This document shows positions 24,404-37,599 of a stretch of DNA of 64,000 nt, piece after piece. Numbering within the stretch: the first letter of the stretch is position 1; each line of letters starts with the position of its first letter. Origin of the DNA: Physella acuta (Eukaryota; Mollusca; Gastropoda; Physidae); assembly GCF_028476545.1 (NCBI RefSeq), contig NW_026731931.1, forward strand, positions 711,001-775,000, read 5' to 3'. Position numbers and translations under genes: made by a program. The notes under the pieces are model-generated. The model was not told the origin of the DNA. It was given only the letters and a program-made list of their open reading frames with translations, and did not search any database.

Positions 24404-25489
24404 ATTATACATCTGCATATCAAAACTTACGCATAGAAATGTATACAGATTTCTCGGCCAGCATAATAAAAATTATGTTTAAAAACAATAAAAATACCAT
24501 TGAATAGTCGGGTTTTAACGGTATTATTTAAGTCACTTAATCGGTGTGGGCATTTAATATTGTGTTGTGTCAACTAATAAAGTACATTATTTGGTTTTAA
24601 TTTTACTTTTAATTTTAATTTAGCTTTTATTATATTACATGCGTTGGATTTTAAATATTTAGTTATTCCATTGCTTTGTCGCTAAATTCTTTCAAGATAT
24701 ATTATAGCGAATTGCGTTTAGACCAATAACCAGTTTCTAAAATATATTTCTTAAACAAGTATAACGTATTAAAATGTACAGCTATAAGTTACGTGTAACG
24801 GTTAGCTATGGAAAATTTATAAATACATAAGTATATGCATATATGAATACATAAGTATATAAAAACATAAATACATATCAACATAAACATAGGAATATTT
24901 AAATATATGATTATATGAATGTAGAAATATATGAATGTATAAAAACATATAATGAATGAGTGCCTGCATAAAATATGTATGAATTCAAGTAGGTAGAAAA
25001 TTGATTATTCGTACCCCATAAAAAAAATTAGTTTATGAATGACTTCATAACAGAAGCAGTTTACTTCAACATTACAGAAACTTTATTGAAATCGAAACAA
25101 AAGATATGATTTTGAGGAGTAAATATAGACAGGGACGATCAGTAATTATGAAAGTGACAAAACGGTTCTAATCAGATGCGAAGCTACAATAAAGAAAGGC
25201 CCCGAAATCCGGCAGGAAGATGATGGTTCAGGCCATTTAGGGGAACCAAAAAGCCGCCCGTAATTAATATTTTGAAGAAAAAATCAAAATTCAATTTCAA
25301 ATGGACTGATTAACGGATGAACGAAAAAACGTATGAATGGATAAGCAAAAAAAAAATGCGTCAATTAATCAATGCATAATACTTCAGTGCTTTAATGCAT
25401 CAATTCATAAATGCATCCAAGCATTCACGCATCAATGGATCATTGCGTACATGCATCAATGCACAATGCAACAATGCAACCCTAACCAC
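24404..25489. other. intron sequence, unassigned
   Basis: AT-rich with degenerate ATACATAAGTATAT runs and ATGCATCAATGCA words near 25370-25480. No exon seen. Confidence 0.45.
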
Positions 25490-26440
25490 ACGGATGTGTT
25501 ACTCACGCTTGAATGAACATTCGTAATATATTTCTCATCGGACCCTAACTCGTCATCACTAGAAATAATGCGGGGGTGGGGCGTGTCGGCGTTTGTTTAT
25601 CCTCAAGCGCTGAACACAAGATTTGGTGGTTGGCGTTTATCAAGAGTTAATAGACGTGTAAGTTGAATTTAATTGTTTATAGGCATTATATTGATGTGAG
25701 AAAACTTGCTAACAAACAGAACTTAATCTGGTTAGTTAATAATTTATTTTAGATTAGTACTAGGTGAATAAGAAGTTAATATATTATTGTTTTTAAAGCA
25801 TTTCCTCATGCATACATTATTATATAATGTATAATATATATTATGTATAATGTAATGTATAATATAATGTATAATATAATATTATATAAAAACTATCTGA
25901 AACTTAAAACTAAAATCGACATGTATGTATTAGTCCACATAAAAAGGTCGTCGTTTATTGTTTCCTTTAAGAGGAATCGTACAGTGCCATTTTCAGTCTT
26001 CTTTTCAGGTTTTCTCAACTTTGCAATTGTAAGTAAAATTCAAGATTAAAATCGCTAATGCTCTGGAACCCTTTGTCATAGCATTATACCATCTACAATA
26101 CTAGGTTTGTACATAAAGTTTACCCCAATACTAGGAAAAATTTATACTTATTTAGCACCACCCCTTAATTTGTGTTCATATTTGTACGTACAGTTATATT
26201 AAAAATTGAATACAAACTATCACAATGACAAAACGTAGAAATGTATACAATTGTTTGAGAAATCTAAATCTATTATCAGATTTTTAAAATCTCTTGTGGT
26301 AACAAAGCTATAGAGGTTTAAAAAGGTGTTAGTTTTCACACCTTTTCGTGGTTTCCATGGCAACCCGAAATGTTATCAGCGGCTATATAATATGTTTGTC
26401 TAGCTATTAATATACATGCTAAATACAATTTTTTTTCATC
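25490..26440. repeat. intron segment duplicated at 56400-57310
   Basis: Module 1 intron leading to exon 26572. It matches 56400-57310 at moderate identity, with best-kept blocks at GCTAACAAACA, AACACCTTTTC and the X-box. The module 3 copy ends before any exon. Confidence 0.75.
26321..26364. promoter_or_regulatory. hairpin plus RFX-like X-box
   Basis: AAAAGGTGT and ACACCTTTT form a 9-bp stem with an 8-base loop (26321-26346), followed by GTTTCCATGGCAAC (26351-26364), close to the RFX X-box. Both are kept in the diverged copy at 57199-57243. Regulatory function is an inference. Confidence 0.35.
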
Positions 26441-26571
26441 CGTCGTAAATATCCTTAAAGTATACGACTGATACACAAGTGATTTTCGTCATACGATTAT
26501 ATATGTTATGCAAATGATTGTGGTTATCTAATATATATCAAATAATTTATTGTTTGTTTTTTAACCCACAG

Positions 26572-26783
26572 AATTACTGATTTTCTATTGGAGGGCGGCC
26601 CCTGTAGCTATGACTACCTTAAAGTATACGATGGTCCTACAAATGCGTCTTCGTTGTTTGGTACCTTCTGTTGGTCAGATTCCCCTAGGCTGATGGCTTC
26701 AACCAGCAACTACATGTTCCTTCAGTTCAAAACTGATAGCAGCGCTACATATAGAGGCTTTAATGGAAATTACATGATTAGAG
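26572..26783 (+). CDS. CUB exon, 3' half (type 2), module 1
   Basis: This exon completes the CUB domain begun at 13399-13525. The acceptor is CCCACAG ending at 26571 and the donor is GTAACA at 26784. The first A joins the AA of the previous exon to give Lys, followed by ITDF. The motifs SYDYLKVYDGP, GTFCW and STSNYMFLQF are typical of the CUB second half, with two cysteines that can form the C-terminal disulfide. It is 212 bp long and ends in phase 1. The positional counterpart in module 2 is the decayed exon at 49716-49800; the exon actually usable there, at 49980, is more diverged. Confidence 0.88.
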
Positions 26784-26984
26784 GTAACATTTTATTTTAA
26801 AAGCTCAAAATTACTCTTAAGAGTGTTCAACATTACAGGCAATGAATATTTTTGTTCGTAGTAATTTCGTTGCTCTTAGTACTTTCTCGTATACAAAGAT
26901 AGAAGATGTGTTAGAATCGTGCAAATAATCGAAATCAATATTTTCAACAATCTTCACGTTTGACACTTTACTTAGTCGATAAAC

Positions 26985-27330
26985 CTAGTTTTGCGATTGT
27001 ATCTGTATGTTTGTGTGTCTTTCTGTATCTATCTGTCTCTGACAATACTATAATTTGAGTAACTTTTCAGTTATGTTGAAGACATTTCATATATAAGAAA
27101 GTGTAGTTCTAAACCAACTTTTAAGATATTTTTGGTAACCGCAAGCCGAGCTAATTCTATTTCCGGTTTCTTAACAATCCATAATTTGTGTACCGTTTAA
27201 GTTAGATGGGCGAAATTTTGCATTTAACGATGCTATCGTAAACGGAAGTGATACATTACTTTCTTTCCGTAGTTACAGTAAACTTGAGTGCTGTTTCATT
27301 TAGGTGTACGAAATTTCATAAATAAGTATA
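26985..27330 (-). repeat. old diverged relative of the R element family
   Basis: Order and wording (CTGTATGTTTGTGTGTCT, CATTTCATATATAAG, TTTCCGGTTTCTTAACAA, AAATTTCATAAATAAGTA) follow the reverse orientation of R3 and R5, but with heavy divergence and no recognisable ends. Confidence 0.4.
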
Positions 27331-28022
27331 AAATTTGAACAGTCGATTGCTTTTAATTTTAGTGACGTCATATTTCCGAAATTGTCCTTTTAATTACGGT
27401 GTAGTGTTTATTTTAAAAATTACTATGATTATCAACCTAACAGATAGACGGGTGTTTGAAATCCTTTTCTTCAAATTAATAAACAACATTTTAAAAATTT
27501 ATATTTTGGAAGTTGCCCTCATTTTGAATAGTTCAATTGAAGTTACGTTTGCTTGATTTAAAGGCTTTTCGTAATTTCCCAATTAAATTTTTAATATGTG
27601 TAGGCTCATCGAGGTTTATGTAAGCAATAATTCCCGCTGTATTACATAGAAGTAAGTTAGTTTTTTTTTTAATTATCGCCTATCTTTTTTTGTAGAAACG
27701 TGTGTCATGATTACTTAAGGAAATACAAATTCTAGTCAGCTTTGACCAATTTAAAGAATTTTCCTGAACTTTACTTTTTCTCGGGAACAATATAGGTTTG
27801 GTCTACAATCTAATGAAGTTTGAAATAGTGTTGTCAAAGATATTTTTAACAAAAAACCTAAGGGCTAAGTCGCTCGCAGTCAGTTTAAGTGCTAAGCTTA
27901 GGCTATATAAGAAAATGCGAGTAGATTTGACGTTTCAACAAAATTATCACCGATGCGACAATTATTTCGGGCAAATGAAATGAAGGCATTGGTTTGCTAT
28001 CATCATATGTAATTACATTTTA

Positions 28023-28112
<90 letters not shown>

Positions 28113-28584
28113 TTCGTGATATTTACGAGATACCCACACATTCAATACGTGTGTTATTAAAAAATAGCATTTGTGTATTTAGTACAATTTCAGCACAATT
28201 TTTTTTTGTTTCAGACTATAAAAAATATAATGCAATAATCATCTTCATTACTCACAATGTGTTGGAATATGTTTATCTTGCACTTTTTTTTAATTGTCTT
28301 TTTTTTAAATTTCGTTTTTACCTTTATACTAGCAGCATATACCCGGCGTTGCACGGGTTTTAGGAAATATAAAAGATTTTTAATTAAATGTCTATGTGTT
28401 AATACAGACGCAATGAAAATATACAAGCCTAAATCTAGTGACTGTAATTAACTAATTGTAAAAACTGAACGATGTAAAAGAAGAACTGGCCTCTACAAAA
28501 AATTGGAAAATTTAAAACAATTTGAATATTCTGGTAATTTAGCCAGTCATTTAGCCATTTCCTTTTCTTATATATGTATGTGTA
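27331..28584. other. intron sequence with (TA)n
   Basis: (TA)n at 28020-28113. Around 28331-28370 is TACTAGCAGCATATACCCGG with GCGTTGCACGGG, a word typical of dispersed invertebrate repeat ends. Nothing coding is supported. Confidence 0.45.
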
Positions 28585-29041
28585 CGTGCGGCGTCAATTC
28601 GGCCAATGACGAAACGGTCCCGTCAAAACGACCCCGACAAAACGACCCCGTCAAAACGACCCCGTCAAATCGGCCCCGTCAAAAGGGCCAGCGACATATG
28701 GACCCCGTCATATAGGCTCCCGACAAATAGGCTCCCGTCATTTAGACTACCGACAAATAGGCTCCCGTTATATAGGCTCCCGATAAAAGGGCTCCAGTCA
28801 ATAAGGCTCCTGACAAATAGGCTCCCGTCATTTTGGCTCCCGACATATAGTCTCCCGTCATTTAGTTTTTTCCACAAAACGGCCCCCGTCATTTCGACTT
28901 CCGACAAATAGGCTCCCGCCATTTACTTTCTACACAAAACGGCCCCCGTCATTACGACTCCCGACAAATAGGCTAGCGTCATTTTGGCTCCCGACAAAAA
29001 GGCTCCTGTCAATTTGGCTCCAGACAAAAGGACCACTGACA

Positions 29042-29857
29042 CAGTGGCGTAGCTACCGTAAAGCTAGCGTAAGCAAGGCATGGGGGCCCAAGGCACATAG
29101 GGGCCCTTTACCCTCATAAAAAATTAAAACTTTTACAATGGAATTTTAATATTTGTTACATATAAATAATTTTAAAAAAGAAAAAGGTTAAAAGTTCCAA
29201 AAAGCCCCCCCCCCCCCACCGTTTCGGCAGTGGGATTCAGTGTTTGTGGGTCAAACAGAGCCCAATCGTTATAATAACACTACAGGCTATATCACTTTGT
29301 CGTGCAAGACATTGAGAGAATCAGCCTATAAATAAACTTTTAAGCAGTAGTAGGCTAGCATAATATAGTATAAATACAAAATCAGGACATATAAAATACA
29401 AAATGTTGCCTTCAGAATATTTATATATTAAAAAATATCCATCGTAAGTAGAAGTTGATCTCTTCGTTTAACTCCTCTGTAGCCTAACGCAGAGGCGAAG
29501 GCGAGGCGGGGGGGCGCGGACCGCAACGGGTGACACCATTTTGGGGGGGGGGGGGGGGGGGGGGTGACACCAAAGGCAAAAAATTGTAAAATTTATAGAA
29601 TGAAATGCCGTTTTCCAGATCCATTAGTTAAAGTTAAATAGTCTTCTAAGTACAAATCGAAAATTATATCAAGGGGGGGGGGGGGTGTGACACCAAGACG
29701 TAAACGTAAACTATAAAGAAAACAATGCTACATCCAACTGTATTATAAACAGACTGTAGATAAACATCGTTACTATTAAGTTAGCAGTGATTAAAGCTTA
29801 AACACGTACGTGTACCAGTATGTGGCATATATATAAATTTTAGGCCTATTTAGGCCG

Positions 29858-29913
<56 letters not shown>

Positions 29914-30054
29914 TTTGTTTCCTGGGAGGGGGTGACAATACGAAGTGCCGCACCGGGTGAGACCCGACCTAGCGACGCCACTGGCCTAACGGCTGACGAA
30001 GGGGCCCACTGATAATTTTTGCATAGGGGCCCAAAAATCCTAGCTACGCCACTG
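29042..30054. mobile_element. hAT-type non-autonomous element (outer of a nested pair)
   Basis: Inverted ends CAGTGGCGTAGCTA and TAGCTACGCCACTG with a perfect 8-bp target duplication CACTGACA (29034-29041 and 30055-30062). The body has GGGGCCC words at both ends and no transposase. It lies in the foldback element and contains another hAT-type element at 29490-29983. Confidence 0.88.
29490..29983. mobile_element. hAT-type non-autonomous element (inner of a nested pair)
   Basis: Starts CAGAGGCGAAGGCGAGG and ends GACCTAGCGACGCCACTG, with the 8-bp target duplication GCCTAACG (29482-29489 and 29984-29991). Contains long G runs, an (AC)n(TA)n tract (29858-29911) and GGTGACACC words. It inserted after the outer element. 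Confidence 0.87.
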
Positions 30055-30371
30055 CACTGACAATACCGTTTCTGTAGAGACTAAGTCTCCCGGCAAAGCG
30101 GTCTCATTGAATAAGACATCTGAAAGTGGGACCCCTTCATCAATATTCTTTAGAGTTAGCTTATCCAACACTCTTATGTAAAACAACGTATGCATCTCTT
30201 GTTCGGCAGGCCTTATTTTTATATTAGTTTATCTATTATAAAATATAGTATGTTTTAATTTAAGGATCATCTATCTATGACATCCATAATTGAGTCGGTT
30301 ATAGGCTGTTCCAACTCATTGTGTGGGGAGAAGGGTCCACGCTGTACCTTCCTAACTGCAATATTCTTGTA

Positions 30372-30630
30372 CAGGGGCGTAGCGAGGGGAGGGGCAGGGG
30401 GTGCGGACCGCACCGGGTGACACCATTGAGGGGGGCGACACAAAGGCAAAAAATAGCAAAATATATAGAGAAAAAGTTGAGGTGGTGGGGGTGCAAATCG
30501 AAAGTTTGGGGGGGGGTGCAAATTGAAAACTTGAAAGTTTGTCCCCGGGAAGGGTCGCAACGCCTCTGGGGGGGGGGGGTGACACCATTAAGTGCCGCAC
30601 CGGGTGACACCCGACCTCGCTACGCCACTG
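30372..30630. mobile_element. hAT-type MITE with empty-site counterpart
   Basis: Inverted ends CAGGGGCGTAGCGAGG and CCTCGCTACGCCACTG. Flanks TTCTTGTA and TGCTTGTA form an 8-bp target duplication with one difference. The foldback copy near 51060-51140 (opposite orientation) has a single TGCTTGTA and no insert. Confidence 0.87.
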
Positions 30631-31582
30631 TGCTTGTAGGTTATCAAAACAAAATGCTGTTATCATGTTACTATCATGTATATCATACATTTACACTTCT
30701 GTGCTCGCTTTTAAGCAACAGATCTTTTCTGTTGTAAATTAAATATTATCAAAACTTTAGAATTGGTGAAATTTAGCTATTAAGGGCTCGATTTGTTTGT
30801 GAATTAATGTTGGTTCATGAAAAAATAATTTCATTCGGGCATTAAAAAGAGATTATGGTGGTATTGGAGGTAGGGCACAATGGTCACTTTTATGCCAATA
30901 GTGGTCATATCATTCATTTTTCTGGAGCCAATATGTCGGGAGTCATTTTGTCAAAAGCCAATATGTCGGGAGCCCAATTGCCGGGAGCCAATATGTCGGG
31001 AGCCCATTTGTCGGAACCAAAATGTCGTGAGCCCATTTGCCGGGAGCCCATTTGTCTTGAGCCCTTATGTCGGGAGCCAATATGTCGGGAGCCGCTTTGT
31101 CGGGAGCCAATATGTCCTGAGCCTATTTGTCAGGGGTTAATATGTCGGGAGTCGATTTGTCGGGAGCCTAAATGTCGGGAGCCCATTTGTCGGGAGCCTA
31201 TATGTCGCAAGTCAATATGACGGGAGCCCATTTGACGGGAGCCAATAAGTCGGGGCCCTTTTGACGGGGCTATTTTGACGGGGTCGTTTTGTCGGGAGTC
31301 GATTTGACGGGGTCGTATTAACGGGGCCGTTTTGACGGGGCCGATTTGTCCCGGGCCGTTTTGACAGGGCACCGTATGTGTATGTATATATATCGGGACC
31401 CAAAACCTTTTTTTTTTCGCGGGCTGGCCTTTGCATTTTAGTTCCGCCTCTGGTAATGCCGGCAGACACCGAAATGCAGTAGGAGGGGGGGGGGGGGGGT
31501 GGGTGGTGACAAAAAGTTTAGGGGGCTCAAAATCCGACAAAAAATAACTAAATTTTATCTTTTGCAACAATACAGAATTATG

Positions 31583-33345
<1,763 letters not shown>

Positions 33346-34168
33346 TCAAATTAATTGATTTATGGCAGTCCAGATAGAAACATCTGGAAATGGGTCAAAA
33401 CTGACCAGTCGTATTTCCCTATATAATATTTGTATTTTATGGGAAAAACAGGGTAATTTCAACACAATTTTTAGTTTATTTAACCTCTTTACATCATGCT
33501 TATGTTTTGCATACACTTATATAGATGACTAGGCCGTTTGAAAAAAACTGTTGGTCAGACTCAAAGCTCTCGACCAGGGCTAAAAGATGACCGCGAGTGA
33601 AATTATCCTTATATGAGATATATATAAATAAATTGACGAACGATCCCCTTAATATTATTTGAGGTCGTAGACCTACCCTGGAGGGTAACAAAAATACTTT
33701 ATTCGTTAAATATGTTTATATATCGTAAACAAAAAGTAAACAAAAGACATACGTCGGTTCATTTTCATGGGAGGTAACCATTTTAAATAATTATTTTTCA
33801 AATAATTGTATACTCGTTTAAACAGAAACAGAAAACGACAAAGTATAGCATTTGTTTTAAAAAAAAAATAAGTTGTTAATTAAGCTACGTATCATAACTA
33901 AATAAAAAATTAATTTTAAAAGTCAATTTAATATAAATTATTAGATATATTGTTCATGGAACCTCTGTAGTTCTAATTCCATTTTAGTTACGAATTGCGT
34001 ACTTTCAAATGTTATCTCTGAAAGCGAATGTTAAACAACATACAACATCTCTAAAATTAGCATTAATGTTTAAATTCAAGCACTCCACATCTCATCCATC
34101 ACCAAATAATTAGTATTCAAATTATCAAATGTTTTTGAAAACCTAAGCGAAGCTAGGCAGCATGCTTA

Positions 34169-34170
<2 letters not shown>
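33346..34170 (+). repeat. dispersed repeat ending GCAGCATGCTTAGT
   Basis: Contains GGTCAAAACTGACC, GAGGTCGTAGACCTACCCT and the end CCTAAGCGAAGCTAGGCAGC, shared with 23587-23904. Possibly a second Helitron-like copy. It is followed by (TA)n at 34171-34294 and a GA-rich tract to about 34375. Confidence 0.4.
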
Positions 34171-34255
<85 letters not shown>

Positions 34256-34258
34256 TAA

Positions 34259-34293
<35 letters not shown>

Positions 34294-34375
34294 TTAAGAG
34301 AGAGAAAGAGAGATAGAGAGAGAGATAAAGACAGAGAGAGAAAGAGAGGAGAGAGAGAGGAGAGAGAGAGGGGGG
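34171..34375. repeat. (TA)n followed by (GA)n tract
   Basis: TA run to about 34294, then GAGAGAAAGAGAG-type sequence. Followed by GCCGGGTGGCC and TTCTAGTTCCGCCACTG, a hAT-like end also seen decayed near 31436-31452. Confidence 0.93.
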
Positions 34376-34604
34376 GAGGGCCAAAACATTTATGTTTGCC
34401 GGGTGGCCCCTTTTTTTCTAGTTCCGCCACTGCAATGATACGATCCTAGCTACGCTACTGCCTTATATTGTGTCAGAAAATGTGATTTAAATCCTTACTG
34501 GTTAAACAAACATAACCTTGAATTCATGTGTGATTTAATCCTCTTGTAACACGTTTTGGTTATGTGAATTGAATAATTTATTCTACATGAAGGATAACAG
34601 ATAA

Positions 34605-35853
34605 CATAATATACCGTATTTTAATGTTGAGGTAAATATTTATGCATGTGTTTGCACACTTCTTTAAACAGAAGGATGTTTAGAGCTCCATATTTGATAT
34701 AATCTACGTCTTTTTTTAGCAATGGAGTTGGAAGAGTCTTGCTGGCGAGGACATACCCGTGAATCATGCAGTGGATTCCTTTTTGCTAGGGAGCTAAATC
34801 TTTTACTGTTTTTCAAAAGCCCGATTTTGACCCATACATAGATGGCGTACCATCAGTACAAACCCCACAGCCGTATTCCCATTTTAATCATCCAGTTTCA
34901 AACGTATTTATTTGCCATTTTGTGAAGATATCATGGAGAAAATACACGGTTCTGTTTTTCTACACTGAAGTACGCTGGTTGTCAAGGGAAATGTGGTGAA
35001 TCGTGTTTTTTTAATTGAAAGATGAAATCAAGTTTTTCTTGGAAGTTCAAGGGAAACAAGACCTACAAGAGTAGCATACTTAGCAGATATATTTGAGCAT
35101 AAACATAAGCTTTACCTGAAGCTTCTGGGAAAATGAACGAATGCTATCTCTTTTTATGGTGTTCTCGGGGCATTTTTATCAAAGGTGTAAAATTGGCGAA
35201 GAAAAAAAAATATTGGAAATATTGGCATGTTTGAGAAACTCTGCAGTGTGATAGATGCGACTGATTGTGAGATACATAAATGAATCACTTGAAAACGAAC
35301 TATGGAGTTATTTCCTTGAGAAGAAAGAAGAAAATGCATTGACACGTAGTCAATTCTCAGCTTCCCTTGATGTTGCCAGTATTCCCAAAGAAATACAAAA
35401 TGAATTCTTAAATTCGCGGAATGATTCCGCGACACATACTGTCTTACTTGAAAACATGCTCACATAAATTTGGTGTGGTATGCACCATTCATACCCGACC
35501 GTGAAATTGATTACCTTTCGAGTTTTAGTTTCTTTTATGTGTACACATCAAACACTTCTCCAACTAAAAATTAAAACAGAGAAAGAAATTTAATTTTGAG
35601 AATAACATAATGTTAGTGTTAACAAAAAATTAACCGCCAATGTTGAGGCTAGTTAATAACATGACATTTTACTCATCGTATTAAAACAGTTAGCAAAAAT
35701 AATTCATATTCAAAGGTTTCTAGAAAATCTTATTTTAGTGCTTATATATATTTCTTACTCATTTCGACTTTTAATTCTATGGGGGTCGCGGTTCACTTAC
35801 GTTTTATAAAAAAGGGTCGCCACTTGAAAAAAGTTTGGGAACCAATGATCTAA
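34605..35853. mobile_element. ZBED5-like hAT transposase remnant with an inverted segment
   Basis: On the minus strand, 34935-34620 encodes WEYGCGVCTDGTPSMYGSKS, then LASKTLPTPL and DYIKYGALNILLF. The plus strand from about 34945 encodes FYTEVRWLSREM and later transposase residues with many stops. In intact ZBED5-like proteins these blocks follow one another on one strand, so roughly 330 bp has been inverted. The right end AGTTTGGGAACCAATG (35838-35853) is a hAT-type terminal repeat. No left end was found. Confidence 0.72.
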
Positions 35854-35934
35854 AAAACTTATTTGCATTTTAAGGCAAATTAGAAAAGATCAAAGGATTT
35901 TCCAGGTTGTGTGAATGTTTTCGCATCATCAGTA

Positions 35935-36626
35935 AAGTTTGACTTCGTACAGTACAAAAGGTTTAACCAGTGGAAAATGTAAACGAAATGTACAATAAAG
36001 CAACACACTTATGTACATCACTCTTAAACAGACCAACACGAATGTAGCACATATTTCCATTAGCAGTATTGCTTTGTAGGAAAAAAAAAGCAACATTCAG
36101 ATCTGTTGCAATCTAAACCGGATAATCGCTTTTCCATATGTTGTGCGTATGTTGTCTGTTCATAAACATATACTTTTAATAGAAAGGATAGTGTAATCAG
36201 TTTTATGCGTAGCAACTTTTTCGACTACCTAAAGAGTCTAGACTTGACTATACACTCTAAAATTATCTATGCACCTTGTATTAACAAAAGCTTACTACGA
36301 CAATAAATCAGGATTGTATGAAAATTACGAGATCAGATGTTAATGCGCTTACATAAGCCCAACGGTTTTCGAAAGAATGTCGAGTTTTTTGTTGAATTAA
36401 TGGTCGTTTTTTTTTTACGTTTTTTGGTAACCAATTATTTTTTATTCTTATAAAGCTAAAATAAAGTTATATTTAAACCCGATTCGATATTTTTCTCAAG
36501 CTTACATTGCTCTATGTTATGTAATAACTCTGTAATTGCGTTTTATTTACACATGATCCTATTAGGAAAATTCATGTTTTGAGATCTTGTAAATATATCT
36601 TTGAAATTTAAACGTTTGTTTTATAG
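35935..36626. repeat. intron segment duplicated at 53640-54306
   Basis: Leads to exon 36627. It matches the intron before exon 54307, including GTAAAGTTTGACTTCGTACA and the decayed exon remnant. The module 3 side carries the extra inverted arm. Confidence 0.8.
36219..36337 (+). pseudogene. decayed CUB 3'-half exon remnant
   Basis: The stretch reads DYLKSLDLT in one frame and then, after a frame change, KLSMHLVL and ENYEIR, the typical closing strand of a CUB 3' half (compare LHIVF and KYEIRG in 49980-50185). A stop and a frame change separate the two parts and no good donor follows. It lies upstream of the live 5'-half exon at 36627. The same remnant is present at 53780-53903 in the homologous intron. 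Confidence 0.45.
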
Positions 36627-36750
36627 ATTTAAATGAGGTCTTAAATGCCACAACTGGAAAGATAACCAACGTAGGAAATACTTCGAGTTCTCCTGCAACC
36701 AACAATACATGGACTATTCGAGGATCCAGAGGATCCATTATAGCTTTCAA
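36627..36750 (+). CDS. CUB exon, 5' half (type 1), between modules 1 and 2
   Basis: This exon encodes the first half of the next CUB domain. The acceptor is TTATAG ending at 36626 and the donor is GTAATG at 36751. It begins in phase 1 (G plus AT gives Asp), reads DLNEV and ends with NNTWTIRG and IIAFK. It lacks both N-terminal CUB cysteines. Ser, Thr and Asn are frequent, and Asn-x-Thr/Ser sequons (NAT, NTS, NNT) suggest N-glycosylation in the secretory pathway. The near-identical paralogue at 54307-54430 is also 124 bp. The 3' partner is 44883-45085 after an 8.1-kb intron full of repeats. Confidence 0.87.
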
Positions 36751-37380
36751 GTAATGTTTATCTTATAATTTTAAGACATTAGTATTTAAATAGCATTGAC
36801 AGACAGTTCTAATTTAATATTGTTTCTAAAAAATCGGTTTTTGTTTAACGCTTTAGCTCCGTGTATTGAGGGTTGTGAGGCTTCATACGAAGATACTTGA
36901 AAATGTACGCTTTTTCTTTTGGTAACTTTACTGATAAATGATATTAACTATTTTAGTATTGAAAATATCTGAAACTATGTGTTGATTGTAAGGAAATTTA
37001 ATAACTTTGTTATTGTGGGTGTGTCAGCTTAAAGTTGTGTAGTAAAAGAACGATAACAAATCTGTAACATTGGTTATGTAGAGACGAATATTTCATATCA
37101 TTTAAATGTTAAGAAGCTGATAAAATATATATTACTATCGGTCAGCCTGGGAGCTAGATCAGACAACAGAAGATTTAGTGAGGTCCGTGTGTCGAACAGA
37201 CGAAACAAAACAGTCATAAACGTCACAAAGACCTGTCATTAACAAATACCGTAACGTCACATCTAGTAGCATTTATTCTTCTATATTTTCTTTTCCTTAA
37301 CTATTGATATTTAAGCCAAAAATATAAAAGATAAAAAAGGTATGTAACCCTGTTTAATATACAGTATCTTCTTCTTCGTT
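36751..37380. other. intron after exon 36627
   Basis: The first about 350 bp match 54431-54530 and 27-250 or so. Beyond about 37100 it is inserted sequence not found in modules 1 and 3, running to about 39170. No genes. Confidence 0.55.
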
Positions 37381-37382
37381 CT

Positions 37383-37480
37383 TAATTTTAGTGTTGGGAG
37401 GGATCGAGCCTTATCTGCCAGAGACTCGAGACTTTTTTCGAACTTATCAATCATGAGCTTTGCCGACTCGACCATGCTTC
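37383..37480 (-). mobile_element. tRNA-derived SINE, degenerate copy
   Basis: The minus strand carries an A-box-like TGGTCGAGTCGGCAAAGC (near 37455-37475). The B box is lost. Body words match the next copy at 37600-37745. Confidence 0.55.
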
Positions 37481-37599
37481 CATCTCAATTAGGGATTACG
37501 TGTCAACTGGTTATGCGCCATTGAGGCCATTGACTCCGATTTCCTCCTGCGTTTCATTTTTAATTTGCATCCATAGGCCTTGTCCAACCAAGAACAAAC

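Larger units (their letters stand above)
28585..31373. mobile_element. foldback element with 15-bp-repeat arms, copy 1
   Basis: The left arm (28585-29033) is a tandem of 15-bp units such as GGCTCCCGACAAATA and GGCTCCCGTCATTTA. The right arm (about 30920-31373) is the same in reverse (GTCGGGAGCCAATAT). A 9-bp target duplication GTATGTGTA flanks it (28576-28584 and 31374-31382). Tips are CGTGCGGCGTCAA and the complement of GGTGCCCTGTCAAA. The middle (30063-30920 less an insertion) has no transposase. Three hAT-type elements have inserted into it. Long repeat-built arms with a 9-bp duplication suggest a non-autonomous Mutator-like or other foldback element. Confidence 0.8.

Noticed and set aside
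24116-24507. His/Pro-rich open frames
   Set aside because: They are translations of the C-rich hAT-type MITE at 24124-24403.
28606-28922. Open frames with NRLP-type or GSL-type repeats on both strands
   Set aside because: A 15-bp repeat gives a five-codon period in all frames; this is the arm of a foldback element. The same holds at 30855-31220 and 50563-50916.
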